A stretch of DNA of 51,079 nt. Source: a virus. The DNA is taken from IMG/VR virus record IMGVR_UViG_3300045947_000115, positions 1 to 51,079 of that record; one strand, written 5' to 3'. How positions within the stretch are numbered: the stretch's first letter is position 1; each line of letters opens with the position of its first letter. Of the stretch, positions 5,876-13,914 are shown in pieces. The position numbers and the translations under genes were made by a program. The notes beneath the pieces are model-generated. The model saw nothing but the letters and a program-made list of their open reading frames with translations. It ran no database searches and had not been told where the DNA came from.

Positions 5876-8191
5876 CTAGGCGGCTTTGCCGGCGTCGGCC
5901 CCGCCGCCCGGCTTGCCGCTTTCACGATTGGAATTGCGGGCCGCACGGCCGGCCCCGACACCGCCACCGTCTCGACCCTGGCCGCCACCCGGCGCGGGGG
6001 GCTGCGGGTTCTGCGCTTCGGCCTGGAGCTGCATCTTCGCGAGGGCCGCCATCTCGTGCTCCTGCAGATGCTGCCCGAGCTGCGCGACGATCTGCATGCC
6101 CTGCGGACCGGCCATCGCCAGGATCTCGCGCACGCGATCCGAATTCATCCACTTTCGATTTTCTTGAAGGTGAACGTCGTCCTGATGCCAGGGCATGCGA
6201 ATGAGCGGCATCGGTCCCTTGAAGCCCGCGGCGGCCCAGTCCTCGAAGGCTTGCTGTTCCTGCAGCGCCGATTTCACGTCGGCGTCGAGCGACGGTACCA
6301 GCCGCGTCAGGCCCAGCTCCTGCATGATGCCGTAGAGCTGATCGGGGTTCGACGCGTCGATGAGGCCGAGCTGGTTGGCGTGCTCGATAGCGGCGCGGCG
6401 ACCGAGCGCGGTCTTGGGTACGTTCGAGCCGTCTTCGATAACGATCTTCACCGGACCGTCGAGCTTGGCCTTCTGGAACGTCTTGAAGACCCAGGAGCCG
6501 TTCGGCCCCATCGCTTCCTTGACGCGCTCGGCCGGTCCGTGTTTGCGCTCCAGCTCCAACGCCACCTCGTACCACTGTCGGTACGCCAGCCCGCGCGATT
6601 TGAAGACCTTGGTGAAACGCGACTGGCTGCGCTCGACGAGAAGCTGCAGCGCCGAGAACGCTTCGACGCCCGAGGGCTTGGCGCCCTTCACGACGTCGTA
6701 GGTACCGGCGCCGTCTTCGATGTCGGCCATGTACTGCTGGCGGAGTTTGAAGAAGGCTTCGGGCGGATTCTCGCCGCTGAGCCGTTCGGGCTTGGCGCCC
6801 TGCGATCCGACCGGCTGCCATTTGATCACGAGACCCTGCTGGCCGGTGAGGCGCTCGACTTCGGCGCCCTTCGGTTCGAGCCACACGGCGTTGCCCATCC
6901 GGTTGACGGCCATCATCACGCTGCTGTCGTTGCGGTTGATCTGATCCTGCTTCCCCAGGATCATGTCGATCGCCGACATGCCGTAGATGCGGCCGCCAAT
7001 GCGTGAGTAGTTATAGTGAACCCAGGGCCAGAGGGCGGTACCCTCGAAGTTCTTGAATGGAATTTCCGGGCGGCCGCCTTCCATCGACGACGGGACCGGG
7101 ATCGCGTTCTCGCCTTCGCCGATGAACTGCACGAAGATGCCCTGCTCGAACTGGTTGTTCGGGCGAATCCACAGGTACTGCCGCGTGGCCCCGTCCGTCT
7201 CGCCCATGTTGGCGCTGCTGTTCCACTGCTGCGGCGTGATGGGCAGATCAGACTGCACCGCGAGACTGCGGTAGAGCTGGAGCGATCGCTGCTCGGGCGT
7301 TTTCGTCCACTGGACGTTCTTGAGCAAGTCGCTGCCGAATTCCGCTTCGAGTTCGTGCCGCGGCGACCAATCGAGATAGATCAGGCGATCGGCGCGTTTG
7401 AAATTCGACGCGTAGAGCGGCAAGAGGATTTCGAGCGGAGACGCGACGATCGTACGGCCGCGGCCGAGCACGATGCGCTGGGTCGCCGGGCTGCCGTCCG
7501 GGTTCATCGCCGGGCGGAGCGCGCCGGATCCGCAATTCGGGCAACGGTTCTGCGCCTGCTGGATCTGATCGGGCGAGAAGACGCCTTTGCAGAGCTGGCA
7601 CTGATCAAGCTGCACCATCCGGATGTTGCGCGGATCGTCCTTGTCCCAGTGCGGGTGGAGAAACGCCGAACCCAGGAGGGCCGCCCAGAAGTCCGCGTCG
7701 GTCAACACCTCGTCCATCTGGTGCTCGTCGTGGACGAGCGGCGCGATGTCGTCGGCGACTTGTGCAGTCAACACGTTCCTCGGGCGCTGCCCGACCGGGC
7801 GCGCGTCGATGCCGGGCGCGATGTCGGCCAGGAGCGCCAGGACGGTTTCGAGGGTCTCGCGGACTTTGTTCGTGACCGGCTTCGGTACCCAGATCGCTTG
7901 CCGTACGTCTTGGAAGGTGCGCGAGGTGGGATTCCAGTAGATCCACTGGCGCCCGAGCAGATACATGAGCGCCCGCCACCAGCCCTGCTCGAAGACTTCG
8001 CGGCCCGTGTCGCAGAACTCCCGCGTCTTCTTCAGCAGTTCGAGCTGCGCGCGGGGTTCCTTGATCGCCTCGTAGGGGTCTGTCGGGCCGGTACCGGTAC
8101 CGGTATTGCGCCCGAAGATCCGCTGCGCGACGGCGTCCGCAAATCCCGGCGGTTCGGGGCCACTGTTGGGAGGACCGACGTCGATCGCCAT
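5876..8191 (-). CDS. Portal protein with inserted zinc ribbon
   Basis: A 771-aa protein in the portal position right after the large terminase, of the large P22-like portal class. Features include an N-terminal helical region (RAQLELLKKTREFCDTGREVF), WNPTSRTFQDVRQAIWVPKPVTNKVRETLETVLALL, a central segment (HYNYSRIGGRIYGMSAIDMILGKQDQINRND) typical of portal stem approach, and a long C-terminal helical barrel region with a Gly-rich tail. At about residues 215-245 there is a Cys4 motif (CQLC ... CPNC), an unusual zinc-ribbon insertion. The ATG has TAGGAGCAG upstream. The portal forms the dodecameric DNA channel at one capsid vertex. Confidence 0.88.
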   Translation of the reverse strand: MAIDVGPPNSGPEPPGFADAVAQRIFGRNTGTGTGPTDPYEAIKEPRAQLELLKKTREFCDTGREVFEQGWWRALMYLLGRQWIYWNPTSRTFQDVRQAIWVPKPVTNKVRETLETVLALLADIAPGIDARPVGQRPRNVLTAQVADDIAPLVHDEHQMDEVLTDADFWAALLGSAFLHPHWDKDDPRNIRMVQLDQCQLCKGVFSPDQIQQAQNRCPNCGSGALRPAMNPDGSPATQRIVLGRGRTIVASPLEILLPLYASNFKRADRLIYLDWSPRHELEAEFGSDLLKNVQWTKTPEQRSLQLYRSLAVQSDLPITPQQWNSSANMGETDGATRQYLWIRPNNQFEQGIFVQFIGEGENAIPVPSSMEGGRPEIPFKNFEGTALWPWVHYNYSRIGGRIYGMSAIDMILGKQDQINRNDSSVMMAVNRMGNAVWLEPKGAEVERLTGQQGLVIKWQPVGSQGAKPERLSGENPPEAFFKLRQQYMADIEDGAGTYDVVKGAKPSGVEAFSALQLLVERSQSRFTKVFKSRGLAYRQWYEVALELERKHGPAERVKEAMGPNGSWVFKTFQKAKLDGPVKIVIEDGSNVPKTALGRRAAIEHANQLGLIDASNPDQLYGIMQELGLTRLVPSLDADVKSALQEQQAFEDWAAAGFKGPMPLIRMPWHQDDVHLQENRKWMNSDRVREILAMAGPQGMQIVAQLGQHLQEHEMAALAKMQLQAEAQNPQPPAPGGGQGRDGGGVGAGRAARNSNRESGKPGGGADAGKAA

Positions 8192-8200
8192 CGCCTGCTC

Positions 8201-8686
8201 CTATGTCTTCACCGTCTGCTTGTTGACGACTTCACCCGCCAAGCCACCGAATTCGAGCGCATCGGGATCGAGCGGCTCGGACTCGCCAGCCGGCGCGTCG
8301 ATCCCGTGTACGGCCGCCGCGGCATCTCCCATGTCCTCGAACGTCGCCCCCGGCGGCGCCAGCACCGGCTCGTAGCCAATGTGCGGCGTGGAGATTTTGA
8401 GTTCAGGAACGATTTTCGTCAAGAACTGATCGCGCTCGGTCTGCACTTGGTTCAGCCGGGCCATCAGGAGTTCGAGTTTGAACTGCAGCGTCGAGTGACG
8501 CTCCTTTTGCTGACCGAGCGCGTGCGCCTGGGTCACGAGTTCACGGCCCTGCGCGGCCAGATGCGCGTCTCGATCGGCCACGAGGCGATCGCGTTGGCTG
8601 AGCTGATCGCGGAGACTCTTGATCTCGTCGCGTTGGGTCGCCACGAGATCCCCGAGCTGCGCCCAAACGTGCTTACTGATCCACAT
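8201..8686 (-). CDS. Coiled-coil protein between terminase and portal, 161 aa
   Basis: No named family. Residues about 10-95 form an almost continuous heptad-rich helix (ATQRDEIKSLRDQLSQRD, then LQFKLELLMARLNQVQTERDQFL), and the rest is acidic and probably disordered. It sits between the terminase and portal genes, so a packaging or head-assembly helper is inferred. The ATG at 8686 is preceded by two GAGGGAG elements, the distal one in the shared gene-junction repeat. Confidence 0.7.
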   Translation of the reverse strand: MWISKHVWAQLGDLVATQRDEIKSLRDQLSQRDRLVADRDAHLAAQGRELVTQAHALGQQKERHSTLQFKLELLMARLNQVQTERDQFLTKIVPELKISTPHIGYEPVLAPPGATFEDMGDAAAAVHGIDAPAGESEPLDPDALEFGGLAGEVVNKQTVKT

Positions 8687-8695
8687 AGCTCCCTC

Positions 8696-8714
8696 GCTCC
8701 CTCGTCAGGGTTTC
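8696..8714 (-). repeat. 19-bp gene-junction repeat, minus-strand copy
   Basis: The minus strand reads GAAACCCTGACGAGGGAGC, starting within the terminase stop codon and ending nine bases before the next ATG. The identical 19-mer occurs on the plus strand at 21327-21345, also between a stop and a start codon. Confidence 0.8.
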
Positions 8715-10299
8715 AAAAGCCGGGGTACATGCCCAGCATGGCCTCTTCGTCACCCGGTACCATCGGGTAGGAGTCGCCCATGTCGAGCTGGCGTTCCTCT
8801 TCGGTCTTCTTCCGCTCCAATTCTTCGATCCGGCGCATGCGTTCGAGTTCGAGTCGCGTGTTGTCGGGCATGCCGGAGAGATCCCGCGACTTCGTGTGGA
8901 TCGGATCACTCTTCGGCCGCTCCGGATAGAGCATCAGCGCGTACCGGAGCGCGTCGGGCAAATCGTCGTGCTTCTTATACACGAGTTCCCGGTTGTGGGT
9001 CGAGCCGTCGCGCTTATCTTGCTCGGCCCAGCGGTACGACTTCAGCCGCTTGATGAGTTTCGGGCAGCACGAGCGCGGCAGGACAAGGCCCGCCGGGAGC
9101 TGACCGGGCTTGTGCTTCGAGGCGATCATCCACGAGGCGACTCGGTTGATGCCGGCGACGACGTCGTTGTCGGCCTCGGTCGTGAAGAGACCGTACATCG
9201 CCAGTTCGAGCATGGCCTGGGCCTGCGATCGATCGATACCGACACGGCAGCCGGAGAAGCCGCGGCGCATCTGCTGGATCTCAGCCGAGTGGAGCTGGTA
9301 GACGCGGTTGCGTTCTTCGTACTCGCCGACGACGACGAGGCCGCGGGGCGAATGGACGAGATGGACACCCGCGAAGGGGTGATCGGTACCAGGATCGAGG
9401 CCCGTGATGGCCGGCCGCGACAGATCGAGATTCGGCCACTCAGGAAAGTAGTGCTTCATTTCCTCGTCGGTACCGGCGATCTCGCAGTGCGGCACGTACT
9501 CGCCGTAGATGGCGCCCGTGAAGGTGACGATGTCGGCGAGGTACTCTTGCCGGAACATCAGCTCCGACATCGAGCTGCGCGCTTCTTCGACTTCCTCGGG
9601 GTCGATGATCGGGTTGTCGAGCGTCGTGTAGTGGCACGCCCAGTAGCCGGGGCGGCCTTCTTCGGCCGGGACGTAGAACGCTTCGTGGACCCAGTCTTCG
9701 CCCTTCGGCGTCGTGGTACCGATGAGAATGCCGCGCTGCTCGGTCAGCGTCGGGCGAATCGTTTCCCAGTGCTTGAGCGTGAGCTTGCAAATCTCATCGA
9801 TCCAGAGCCAGCCGAGGCCAGGGCCGCGGCCGCGCTCGGGATCTTCGAGCGACCGGAACTGCGTGATCGCGCGATTGGGGAGGATGAGCGTGTATTCGGA
9901 CTCTGACCAATCGGTGCGCGGGTCGTCGAGCCACACCTGGGGAATCTGTTTGAAGAAGGCCGGCAAGACGAAGTCTTCGAGTTCGGTGTAGGTCGGCGCG
10001 CAACACCAGCCAGTGGAGAGTGGTACCGACGTTTCGCGAATCGACGCGACCGCGCCGATGCGGGTCTTGCCGCCGCGGCGCCCGGCACGGAGCAGGAAGC
10101 GTTTGAAGCCGCGCTGCCCGCCGGTCTTGCAGATCGGGCAGATCATGGTGGCCGTCGTGCCGTCGTACGGGTGGACCCACTTGTGGCCGGCGGCGCACGT
10201 CCGCACCGCGACCGCTTCCATGAACGCGACCTGATACGGATTGTGTTTGAGCGCAACCAGCGGATGCGGGTTGGCGAGTTTGAGACGCTGAACCGCCAC
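8713..10299 (-). CDS. terL: Terminase large subunit with N-terminal zinc motif
   Basis: A 528-aa packaging ATPase/nuclease. The Walker A motif AGRRGGKT is at residues 72-79 and Walker B LGWLWIDE ends at D168-E169. TTTPKG follows as the coupling motif. The RNase-H-like nuclease has its acidic residues in GLDPGTD, GIDRSQA and the C-terminal DDLPDALRYAL. Between the N-terminal NPYQ (adenine-binding Q motif, residues 20-23) and Walker A lies a C35-x3-H39 ... C54-x2-C57 motif that looks like a zinc-binding insertion. The start is a GTG at 10299 with no good ribosome site; it lies six bases after the preceding stop. Confidence 0.95.
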   Translation of the reverse strand: MAVQRLKLANPHPLVALKHNPYQVAFMEAVAVRTCAAGHKWVHPYDGTTATMICPICKTGGQRGFKRFLLRAGRRGGKTRIGAVASIRETSVPLSTGWCCAPTYTELEDFVLPAFFKQIPQVWLDDPRTDWSESEYTLILPNRAITQFRSLEDPERGRGPGLGWLWIDEICKLTLKHWETIRPTLTEQRGILIGTTTPKGEDWVHEAFYVPAEEGRPGYWACHYTTLDNPIIDPEEVEEARSSMSELMFRQEYLADIVTFTGAIYGEYVPHCEIAGTDEEMKHYFPEWPNLDLSRPAITGLDPGTDHPFAGVHLVHSPRGLVVVGEYEERNRVYQLHSAEIQQMRRGFSGCRVGIDRSQAQAMLELAMYGLFTTEADNDVVAGINRVASWMIASKHKPGQLPAGLVLPRSCCPKLIKRLKSYRWAEQDKRDGSTHNRELVYKKHDDLPDALRYALMLYPERPKSDPIHTKSRDLSGMPDNTRLELERMRRIEELERKKTEEERQLDMGDSYPMVPGDEEAMLGMYPGF

Positions 10300-10305
10300 G
10301 GCAGG

Positions 10306-10458
10306 TTACGCCGGGCGCGTGAGGGCCTCGGGCTTCAGCGTCTTCTGCTCGACGATCCGCCGCCACATGCGGACGACGGCTTCGGTGCGCGGGCACGGAT
10401 CGGCGGCCGCGGCGCGTCGAGCTTCTTCGAGATACGTCTGAGCATCGGAGAGCGTCAT
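10306..10458 (-). CDS. Small helical protein upstream of terL, 50 aa
   Basis: A short gene starting MTLSDAQTYLEEARRAAAADPCPR and ending KTLKPEALTRPA. Two helices are predicted, and one Cys is present. Its ATG overlaps the TGA of the preceding gene, and the terminase GTG follows seven bases after its stop, so it fits the operon frame. No function is recognised. Confidence 0.6.
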   Translation of the reverse strand: MTLSDAQTYLEEARRAAAADPCPRTEAVVRMWRRIVEQKTLKPEALTRPA

Positions 10459-10643
10459 GACCGCATCGCCTTTCGCAGCCCGCGGACGGCCGCTTCGCGC
10501 GACTCTGAACCTGAGCTGCGCTCGGGGAGATCGCGGCCGCGCGAGGTGCGATCGAATTCCTTCACGGTGTCGGCGGTGATGCCCTTCCGACGCGCGGTGT
10601 CGGTGTGGAAGAAGCGGCGCTGGGCGTCAGACTTGTACGGCAC
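10455..10643 (-). CDS. Small MPYKS...LPER protein, 62 aa
   Basis: The sequence MPYKSDAQRRFFHTDTARRKGITADTVKEFDR ... DLPER belongs to a type of small basic protein often seen near phage terminase genes, with a conserved M-P-x-[KR]-S-x-A-x-R start and an LPER end. A second protein of the same design is at 11722-11934. The function is unknown. The start is a GTG at 10643; its stop overlaps the next ATG. Confidence 0.65.
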   Translation of the reverse strand: MPYKSDAQRRFFHTDTARRKGITADTVKEFDRTSRGRDLPERSSGSESREAAVRGLRKAMRS

Positions 10644-10646
10644 GGC

Positions 10647-10967
10647 CTAGCTCCGCGGGCGGGCCTCGCCGAAACGAATCGTGAGGACGCCAGCCGCGCC
10701 GCGGATCACGTCGATTTCGCGCGTGTCGCTGATTTCCGCGCCACCGCCTTCCGGCTGCGCGTGGACCGTGACGGCCACGGTGCCGAGCGCGCCGATCGGA
10801 GTGAAGATCGCGGAAAGCCCGTCCGCGGCCACGGCCATATCGACGAGCGTCTGACCGGCTGGAAGACTCCAACGCGGCACGCCGACGATCGGGGCCGGGT
10901 TGCCCAGAATGTCGGTGATTTCGAGGGTGGCCGGCAGCTCATGCGTGGTCGGAAGGGGGGCGCCCAT
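10647..10967 (-). CDS. Putative Ig-like beta-sandwich protein, 106 aa
   Basis: The protein (THELPATLEITDILGNPAPIVGVPRWSLP ... AVTVHAQPEGGGAEISDTREIDVI) has the strand pattern of a bacterial Ig-like domain and resembles small phage proteins that place such a domain on virions. I chose the ATG at 10967 because GGAG lies seven bases upstream. An in-frame GTG at 11057 would add 30 Arg-rich residues but has no ribosome site. The function is not known. Confidence 0.65.
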   Translation of the reverse strand: MGAPLPTTHELPATLEITDILGNPAPIVGVPRWSLPAGQTLVDMAVAADGLSAIFTPIGALGTVAVTVHAQPEGGGAEISDTREIDVIRGAAGVLTIRFGEARPRS

Positions 10968-11058
10968 GCGTTTTCTCCACAGATACCCGTAAGCGTAGAA
11001 GCGAATGCGTCGAGCACGGCGGAGCCGACGACGTATCCGCCACCAGTTCGGCGTCACA

Positions 11059-11715
11059 CTACATCGACCCGCCCGCGATCGTCAATAAACCAGGGGTCGT
11101 GTCGGCGTCTTCGAGGGCCATGTCGATCGCCATCTTGTCGGTCATGGGCCGGAGCGATCGATACACTTCCTGGCCGTTGCGGAGGTAGGTGACGACGCCG
11201 TCGCGGACCATGACGCGCACGAGGGTACCGTTCACCGCCGGCAGCGTCACGCGGATCTCGAAGTTCTCGATGACGTACATCTTGCCGAACGAAATGACGA
11301 TCGAGTACGCGAAACGCTCGGTGTCGGTCGAAAGGCCGAACTGGCGGCGCTTCTGATCGCGGACAAGGAGTTCGAGATAGCCGGCGGTGGGGTAGAGCTT
11401 CAGCGGCGACCGCATGTTGATCATCGGCAGCCGAATTTCGTTGATGACGACGACGGTACTGGACGAGGTACCGACGTTCTGAGCCTGATCGCGCGCCTGC
11501 GCGGTCAGCCGATAGCTCATGTTCGGGCATTTCGTCGTGTCCCACTGAAACGACACGTCTACACTGCTGGCGGGCGGCGTGATCGGCACGTCGCGGTTGA
11601 AGCTGTCGAGGCAGCTTTGCGGAATCAGGAGCTGCACACCGCGCCGGGGCGATTCGACGACAGGCCAGTTCACGAGCAGGATGGTGGCGACCGCCAGAAT
11701 GCGAATTTTGAACAT
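11059..11715 (-). CDS. Exported or membrane-anchored protein of unknown function, 218 aa
   Basis: The N-terminus MFKIRILAVATILLVNWPVV is a short basic n-region followed by about 13 hydrophobic residues, so a signal peptide or anchor is likely. The rest is beta-rich, with two Cys in the first 65 residues (SCLD, KCPN) that could form a disulphide in the periplasm. It also has a jelly-roll-like C-terminal half (VIENFEIRVTLPAVNGTLVRVMVRDGVVTYLRNGQEVYR). No family is recognised. An exported product inside a head-gene operon is unusual. Confidence 0.65.
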   Translation of the reverse strand: MFKIRILAVATILLVNWPVVESPRRGVQLLIPQSCLDSFNRDVPITPPASSVDVSFQWDTTKCPNMSYRLTAQARDQAQNVGTSSSTVVVINEIRLPMINMRSPLKLYPTAGYLELLVRDQKRRQFGLSTDTERFAYSIVISFGKMYVIENFEIRVTLPAVNGTLVRVMVRDGVVTYLRNGQEVYRSLRPMTDKMAIDMALEDADTTPGLLTIAGGSM

Positions 11716-11721
11716 GGGATC

Positions 11722-11934
11722 CTAGTAGAGACGCTGTTTCTCAGCCGTGCGGTACCGTTCCGAGCCGCCGGTTGAGAGTTTGACCGGGCCTTTGGCCTTT
11801 TTCGACGGGCCGAGGCGCTCGGGCAAGTCGCCCGTCGTCTCGGCATCGAGCCGATCGTAGTCTTGCTGTGGAAATTTGCCTTCCTGGGTGAGTTTGCGGA
11901 GCCGTTCGCGCTCGGCTTGGGACCGGAAGGGCAT
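11722..11934 (-). CDS. Small MPFRS...LPER protein, 70 aa
   Basis: The sequence MPFRSQAERERLRKLTQEGKFPQQDYDRLDAETTGDLPER shares start motif, spacing and the DLPER box with the 62-aa protein at 10455-10643, suggesting old paralogues or two members of one phage family. The C-terminus is Lys/Arg-rich. It sits six bases before the exported-protein gene in the same operon. The function is unknown. Confidence 0.65.
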   Translation of the reverse strand: MPFRSQAERERLRKLTQEGKFPQQDYDRLDAETTGDLPERLGPSKKAKGPVKLSTGGSERYRTAEKQRLY

Positions 11935-11939
11935 GACAG

Positions 11940-12443
11940 CTACAAACCGGGCTGGAGCACGTCGAGAATCGAGCGCAAGACGGTGTCGCGCTCGGCCTGG
12001 GCATCGAAGTTCAGGACGATCGGCGCTCCAGCGGGGAAGTAGAGGACGATCGAGAACGTCGCCTGCGCGGTACCGTTGTCGATCGAGTGGATCGCGTGCG
12101 CCTCGCGCAGTTTTGCCAGCGACAGGTGCAGTTCTGACGACTTCCCCTTCACCGTCAGCACCTTGTCGCGCATGAGCGGACGGTTCGGATCGGGCAGCGG
12201 CACGATCGGTTCGAGTGAGAGGCCCGTGGCGCCGCGCTCGATTTGCCACTGCAGCATCGCGAGGCGAATCTGATCGGCCTCGAAGCGTTGTTCGGCGGTG
12301 GCAACGCCGGCCGTCGCTTCGATCCAGCGCTGCACGATGCGCGGGCCGTAGCGGTCCTGGGCGCGCAGAATGAAGACGGGTTCGTCGGGCGCCGTGGTGT
12401 TCCAGACGGAGCGCGGATCGTCCTGCTGCTGCTGCTTGGTCAT
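11940..12443 (-). CDS. Virion-region protein, 167 aa
   Basis: Unrecognised. After a Gln-rich start (MTKQQQQDD) comes a helical region (RIVQRWIEATAGVATAEQRFEADQIRLAMLQWQIERG). Then a beta region follows with KGKSSELHLSLAKLREAHAIHSIDNGTAQATFSIVLYFPAG and a final helix (ERDTVLRSILDVLQPGL). The ATG overlaps the stop of the small terminase gene, so the two are coupled. Confidence 0.65.
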   Translation of the reverse strand: MTKQQQQDDPRSVWNTTAPDEPVFILRAQDRYGPRIVQRWIEATAGVATAEQRFEADQIRLAMLQWQIERGATGLSLEPIVPLPDPNRPLMRDKVLTVKGKSSELHLSLAKLREAHAIHSIDNGTAQATFSIVLYFPAGAPIVLNFDAQAERDTVLRSILDVLQPGL

Positions 12444-13120
12444 GAGCTGGCTCCTACGATCTCGCGCTCGACGACGTCGGCGTCGATGACTTGCCCGTCC
12501 GTGATCTGCTTGGGCTGGGCCGCAGTTCCGTGGATGCTGCCCGCGGCCGAGTGGACCCGTACCTCCTGCCCGTTGGCATCGCGCATCAGCTCGGGCGTCT
12601 CGAAGCGCACCACCAGCGCCGGCAGCTCGACGGCCAGCTTGCCTTCCCCTTCGCTGTGGCGCTTGAGTTTGCCGCGGCCCTTGAGCGTCTCGATGGTGTA
12701 GTCCTTGTCGCCGGCCAGCAGGCCATGCACGAGGTTCTCGGCGGCGAGTGGTACCGCCGTCTCGTCGAGCATCTGATCGATGGACCCTTCGGCCACGAGG
12801 CGGCGGTGCTGCACGAACCACTGCGTCACGGTCGGCGTGGTGACGCCCAGCTCGGCGGCGATCTCGTTCATCGAGTGGCCGGCGGTGAAGAGAGCCAGGG
12901 CCTTCTGCGTGAGCGCGCGGCGTTGCTTCGAGCGGCCGCTGACGCCCGGCTTCTTGCGGAGCTGGCGGTCGAGTTCGAGCTGGTTGTCGGGGTTCGACGC
13001 GTGGAGCAGCGGGGACGCGCCAAGGTACGTGCGGCCGTTCTCGTCCTCGAATTCCTCTTCGTCGGGCCGCCGATGCGGGTTGAGCTGCGGCTTGCCCTTG
13101 CCGTTGAGCTGCGGCTTCAC
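12440..13120 (-). CDS. Putative small terminase subunit (HTH DNA-binding)
   Basis: A 226-aa protein with a clear helix-turn-helix at about residues 72-108 (ALALFTAGHSMNEIAAELG, then TTPTVTQWFVQHR). A central helical region and a C-terminal beta part follow (KLAVELPALVVRFETPEL). Small terminases bind the packaging site through such a domain and sit upstream of terL, as here, though seven small genes intervene. The N-terminus has an internal repeat (KPQLNGKGKPQLN). It starts at GTG 13120, overlapping the upstream stop. An alternative is a transcription regulator. Confidence 0.65.
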   Translation of the reverse strand: MKPQLNGKGKPQLNPHRRPDEEEFEDENGRTYLGASPLLHASNPDNQLELDRQLRKKPGVSGRSKQRRALTQKALALFTAGHSMNEIAAELGVTTPTVTQWFVQHRRLVAEGSIDQMLDETAVPLAAENLVHGLLAGDKDYTIETLKGRGKLKRHSEGEGKLAVELPALVVRFETPELMRDANGQEVRVHSAAGSIHGTAAQPKQITDGQVIDADVVEREIVGASS

Positions 13121-13431
13121 CAGTGGCCTCGCGCATTCTGGACGTCGAGCACGAGCTGATCCATATCCTCGCGGACGACCCGCGCGAGTGAGCCGCTGCG
13201 GACGCGTTCGAGATCCTCGCGGCTGAACGTGACAGTGGTCGTGCCCGTGCGACGTCCGACAATGTAGAGCGGGTTGCGCGCCTGGAGCTGCTCGATCGTC
13301 GGATGGCTGTAGGCTTCCTTGAGCAGCCCGTCCACCTGGGCTGTCGTTAGACCGGTACCGCGTGGCCGCGGCGCCGCCTTCGGCACGACAATGAGCGCGA
13401 CGAGTGAGGCGAGGAACCCTCGGCGGTTCAT
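13117..13431 (-). CDS. Exported-looking protein that copies the capsid N-arm, 104 aa
   Basis: The N-terminus NRRGFLASLVALIVVPKAA has twin arginines, Phe-Leu and a hydrophobic stretch, the form of a Tat or Sec signal. Residues 33-55 (VDGLLKEAYSHPTIEQLQARNPL) align without gaps to coat-protein residues 9-31 (IDGLLKENYESFVAEQVNQKNPF), with 11 identities and several conservative changes. A possible further match is TTTVTFSRE to the coat TVYTAHVSR. It could be a partial coat paralogue, an assembly factor or a decoy. It overlaps its neighbours by ATGA junctions. The function is unknown. Confidence 0.65.
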   Translation of the reverse strand: MNRRGFLASLVALIVVPKAAPRPRGTGLTTAQVDGLLKEAYSHPTIEQLQARNPLYIVGRRTGTTTVTFSREDLERVRSGSLARVVREDMDQLVLDVQNARGHW

Positions 13432-13640
13432 GGCTCGGCCATTCTAACCCGCTTCGGGGCGGGGAGCTGCAGGAGCGTGCGGCCGGTCATGGCGTCGATG
13501 ACCCGGACCCGCCGATGCCACTCGCGGCGGAGGCGCATGGCGGCAATGGCGGCGTCGTCGAGCGTGTCGTGGTGACTGTCGCTCGACCACTCCCGGTGAT
13601 GCCCCCGGTCCGATGCCGCCTGCACCCAGTACGGCTTCAC
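13428..13640 (-). CDS. Small Arg/His-rich protein, 70 aa
   Basis: The sequence MKPYWVQAASDRGHHREWSSDSHHDTLDDAAIAAMRLRREWHRRVRVIDAMTGRTLLQLP has the shape of a small alpha/beta domain in which a helix (DDAAIAAMRLRREW) precedes a strand pair (RVRVIDAMTGRTLLQLP). Such a layout is seen in small proteins of unknown function in many phages. It starts with GTG overlapping the previous stop codon (GTGA). No function is assigned. Confidence 0.55.
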   Translation of the reverse strand: MKPYWVQAASDRGHHREWSSDSHHDTLDDAAIAAMRLRREWHRRVRVIDAMTGRTLLQLPAPKRVRMAEP

Positions 13641-13906
13641 GGTTCGAGCCCCACTTCACGCAGCAGCACGTTCCGCATCCACGTCGAGAGCGTCAGCCCG
13701 GCGGCGTCAGCGGCCGCCAGCATCACCGCCCGTTCGCCGTCGCGGACCACGGCCGTGACGAGCTTCGAGCGCGCGTCAGGCCGGTGCGCCCGGCTGTGGA
13801 AGGGCCGCGGACGGCGGCGCCGGTCCCCCAGGAAGTAGCTGCGGGACGGTGGCGGCTGGTTCGGCGGCAGCCCACCGCGGCCCCCCTCGTCAGGTGTGTC
13901 AGGCAT
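13637..13906 (-). CDS. Ribbon-helix-helix-like DNA-binding protein, 89 aa
   Basis: The C-terminal half (KLVTAVVRDGERAVMLAAADAAGLTLSTWMRNVLL) has the strand-helix-helix pattern of MobC/RHH-type proteins, with the typical A-G-L-T-L-S-x-W-M-R turn. The N-terminal half is Pro/Arg-rich and probably disordered. It is the first gene of the leftward block, next to the repeat-rich control region, so it is a good candidate for the regulator that binds there. A TATAAT lies nine bases before the ATG, implying a leaderless or nearly leaderless mRNA. Confidence 0.65.
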   Translation of the reverse strand: MPDTPDEGGRGGLPPNQPPPSRSYFLGDRRRRPRPFHSRAHRPDARSKLVTAVVRDGERAVMLAAADAAGLTLSTWMRNVLLREVGLEP

Positions 13907-13914
13907 GTCAGAAA

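Noticed and set aside
7016-8770. Long open frame (584 aa) on the plus strand opposite the portal gene
   Set aside because: It lies wholly antisense to a clear portal gene, has Arg/His/Leu-rich noncoding composition and no ribosome site; such frames are common opposite GC-rich genes.
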